This document shows, piece after piece, positions 22,404 through 24,363 of a stretch of DNA of 24,363 bases. The DNA is from an uncultured Eubacteriaceae bacterium (lineage in GTDB: Bacteria; Bacillota; Clostridia; Eubacteriales; UBA1433): contig CALFLU010000101.1 of the NCBI GenBank assembly GCA_937880125.1, positions 1 to 24,363 on the forward strand, written 5' to 3'. Numbering within the stretch: position 1 is the stretch's first letter; each line of letters begins with the position of its first letter. The position numbers and the translations under genes are program-made. The notes under the pieces are model-generated. The model did not search any database and was not told the origin of the DNA. It was given only the letters and a program-made list of their open reading frames with translations.

Positions 22404-24363
22404 ATGATCGAAAAATTGATTAAAAACACAAAATCGTATATGAGCGAAGAAGACGGCGAACTGATACGCAAGGCTTTTGCCCTTGCCAAGGATGCACATA
22501 TGGGACAATACCGTGAATCCGGAGAAGAATACCTGATTCACCCGGTGGCGCTTGCCTATATTTTGGCGGATTTGCAGTTTGATGCCGTGTGCATTGCCGC
22601 GGCGCTTTTGCACGATGTTGTGGAAGATACAAAATATACCCTCGAAGATGTGGAAGACAAATTCGGCAAAGAAATTGCCTCCATAGTAGACGGCGTTACA
22701 AAAATCAGCCGACTGAAGTTTCGCACCAAGCAAGAAGAGCAAGCTGAAAACTTCAGAAAAATGCTCATGGCCATGGCCAAAGATATTCGAGTTATTTTTA
22801 TCAAATTGGCCGACAGACTTCACAACATGCGCACCATTAAATATATGCCTGAAGAAAAACGAAAAGAAAAAGCGCAAGAAACATTGGACGTGTATGCGCC
22901 TTTGGCGCATCGTTTGGGGGTATTTAGAATCAAATGGGAGCTGGAAGATATTTCTTTCCGCTATTTAAACGAAGAGGCGTATTATGAAATTGTCGACAAG
23001 GTAGCGCAAAACAGAGCCCAGCGCGAAGCCTATATTGAGCAATTTATTGCAATGTTGGAAATGAAGTTAAAAGGGACAAAAATTGAATATCGCATTGAAG
23101 GCAGGGCAAAACATTTCTACAGTATCTATCGCAAGCTGCAGCGAATCGGCAATTTTGAAGAAATTTATGATTTGTTGGCAATTCGCATATTGGTAAAAGA
23201 CATTCAAAGCTGTTATGCCATATTGGGCATTGTGCACACGGCCTTTACACCACTTCCCGGGAAATTCAAAGACTATATTGCAATGCCCAAGCCCAACATG
23301 TATCAATCACTGCACACCACGGTGATGGGGCCGGGAACACACCCCGTTGAAGTGCAAATCAGAACCGATGAAATGCACAAAGTGGCAGAATACGGTATTG
23401 CCGCCCATTGGAAGTATAAAGAAGGGGCAAAAAGAAAAACAGAGAAAAACACCTTTGACGAAAAATTAACCTGGCTGAGACAAGTAATGGAATGGAACAA
23501 TGAAGTGGACGATTCCGGCGCTTTTTTGGAGATGGTCAAAGGAGATTTGTTTGCCGATGAAGTGTATGTCTTTACGCCGCAGGGGGATGTAAAAAACCTG
23601 CCTGCCGGCTCTTGTCCGCTGGATTTTGCCTACCGCATTCACTCGGATATCGGACATAAATGCGTGGGGGCAAAAATAAACGGAAAAATTGTACCCGTTT
23701 CGTATCGATTGAAAAACGGCGATATTGTAGAAATCCTCACCTCCCCGAATTCGAAGGGACCGAGCCGCGACTGGATCAAAATCGTTCAAAGCTCCAATGC
23801 GCGAAACAAAATCAAAAATTGGTTCAAAAAAGCGGAGCGTGAAGAAAATATTGTCAAGGGCAAAGAAATGCTTGAGACAGAAATGAAACGACTGGGCTAT
23901 AATCACGAAAAATTTAATCAAAATAAATATTGGGATTATGCGTTAAACAAATACGGCTATCCCAACCTGGCGGAGATGCACTCGGCTGTCGGCTATGGAG
24001 GCATCAAGGCAGGTCAAATTCTGCGAAAAATCATCACAGACTTTCCCGAAGATTTTCCGCCAAAAGAAAAGACGGTTAAATCTGCTGCGGACAAAAGCCA
24101 CAACGCCGTGGAAAAGGCGATTAAAATCGGCGGATTTTCGAATATGGCGGTGCGCATTGCCAAATGTTGCAACCCGGTGCCCGGTGATGAGGCCATCGGC
24201 TTTATCACACGGGGGCGCGGTGTGACGGTCCACCGCATGGATTGCGTAAATGTGCTCAATATGCAAGACGGTGACAGGCTGATCAATGTCGAGTGGCAGC
24301 AGACCGAAAACGCCGCGTTTTTGGCAAAAATATTGGTGGAAACTTTGGATGATTCGGGTGCGC
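22404..24363 (+). CDS. relA: Bifunctional (p)ppGpp synthetase/hydrolase, RelA/SpoT family (3' truncated)
   Basis: Makes and degrades the stringent-response alarmone (p)ppGpp. About 653 residues are in the window; the frame stays open to the end, and the C-terminal ACT domain is cut off. The N-terminal HD hydrolase domain retains the His70-Asp71 pair in HDVVEDT, so hydrolysis should work. The synthetase domain has EGRAKHFYSIYRKL, YDLLAIRILV, YQSLHTTV and EYGIAAHWKYKEG. Next come the TGS domain (EVYVFTPQGDVKNLPAGSCPLDFAYRIH) and the zinc-finger-like AKCCNPVPGD with HRMDC. The ATG at 22404 follows AGGG by nine bases. It lies 56 bases after recJ with no terminator between, so it is probably co-transcribed. 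Confidence 0.95.
   Translation, partial: MIEKLIKNTKSYMSEEDGELIRKAFALAKDAHMGQYRESGEEYLIHPVALAYILADLQFDAVCIAAALLHDVVEDTKYTLEDVEDKFGKEIASIVDGVTKISRLKFRTKQEEQAENFRKMLMAMAKDIRVIFIKLADRLHNMRTIKYMPEEKRKEKAQETLDVYAPLAHRLGVFRIKWELEDISFRYLNEEAYYEIVDKVAQNRAQREAYIEQFIAMLEMKLKGTKIEYRIEGRAKHFYSIYRKLQRIGNFEEIYDLLAIRILVKDIQSCYAILGIVHTAFTPLPGKFKDYIAMPKPNMYQSLHTTVMGPGTHPVEVQIRTDEMHKVAEYGIAAHWKYKEGAKRKTEKNTFDEKLTWLRQVMEWNNEVDDSGAFLEMVKGDLFADEVYVFTPQGDVKNLPAGSCPLDFAYRIHSDIGHKCVGAKINGKIVPVSYRLKNGDIVEILTSPNSKGPSRDWIKIVQSSNARNKIKNWFKKAEREENIVKGKEMLETEMKRLGYNHEKFNQNKYWDYALNKYGYPNLAEMHSAVGYGGIKAGQILRKIITDFPEDFPPKEKTVKSAADKSHNAVEKAIKIGGFSNMAVRIAKCCNPVPGDEAIGFITRGRGVTVHRMDCVNVLNMQDGDRLINVEWQQTENAAFLAKILVETLDDSGA

Noticed and set aside
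1..24363. CRISPR arrays, tRNAs, rRNAs, insertion sequences or attachment sites
   Set aside because: Reading both strands I found no regularly spaced repeats, cloverleaf or rRNA signatures, transposase or integrase.

Overview
The window looks like the chromosome of an anaerobic Firmicute of the class Clostridia. Reasons visible in the sequence are a SCIFF precursor peptide with its radical SAM maturase directly upstream of secD-secF-recJ-rel (a gene order common in Clostridia), a large oxygen-sensitive-type activase/2-hydroxyacyl-CoA dehydratase pair, and Gram-positive style AGGAGG ribosome binding sites with TGnTATAAT promoters. I see no mobile element, CRISPR array, rRNA or tRNA.

Layout. 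(1) 1-1547 (+): the end of a two-gene ABC exporter of the YtrB type; the permease carries an apparent frameshift in a T7 run. (2) 1631-8292 (+): a thiamin pyrophosphate (TPP) riboswitch with a terminator, followed by a six-gene operon: LuxE-like acyl-protein synthetase, LuxC-like acyl-thioester reductase, an SDR dehydrogenase, the ECF substrate-binding protein ThiW and two tandem CytX permeases, closed by a strong terminator. (3) 8352-9315 (+): a lipoprotein polysaccharide deacetylase. (4) 9458-10951 (-): a pyruvate kinase-like gene with two homopolymer frameshifts. (5) 11076-11637 (+): a signal peptidase II-like gene with promoter and terminator. (6) 11654-15900 (-): two coupled genes that together equal the fused ~1400-residue activase/DUF2229/dehydratase proteins of anaerobes, resembling PlsA/PlsR of anaerobic plasmalogen synthesis. 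(7) 16033-24363 (+): scfA, scfB, secD, secF, recJ and a 3'-truncated bifunctional (p)ppGpp synthetase/hydrolase.

The most interesting part is region 2. LuxE and LuxC are known as the fatty-acid reductase of bioluminescent bacteria, where a carboxylate is adenylated, passed from a LuxE cysteine to a LuxC cysteine, and reduced to an aldehyde. Here both cysteines are present, an SDR that could reduce the aldehyde to an alcohol is added, and the set is controlled by a TPP riboswitch and sits with transporters predicted for the two thiamin precursors (thiazole and hydroxymethylpyrimidine). My inference is a thiamin salvage route in which an oxidised, carboxylate form of a thiamin moiety is imported and reduced back to the alcohol. 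The sequence shows the genes, the motifs and the regulation; the substrate is a hypothesis.

Three homopolymer-associated frameshifts (T7 at 862-868, T7 at 9509-9515, T6 at 9894-9899) fall in two otherwise well conserved genes, so either these genes are decaying or the sequence has local indel errors.
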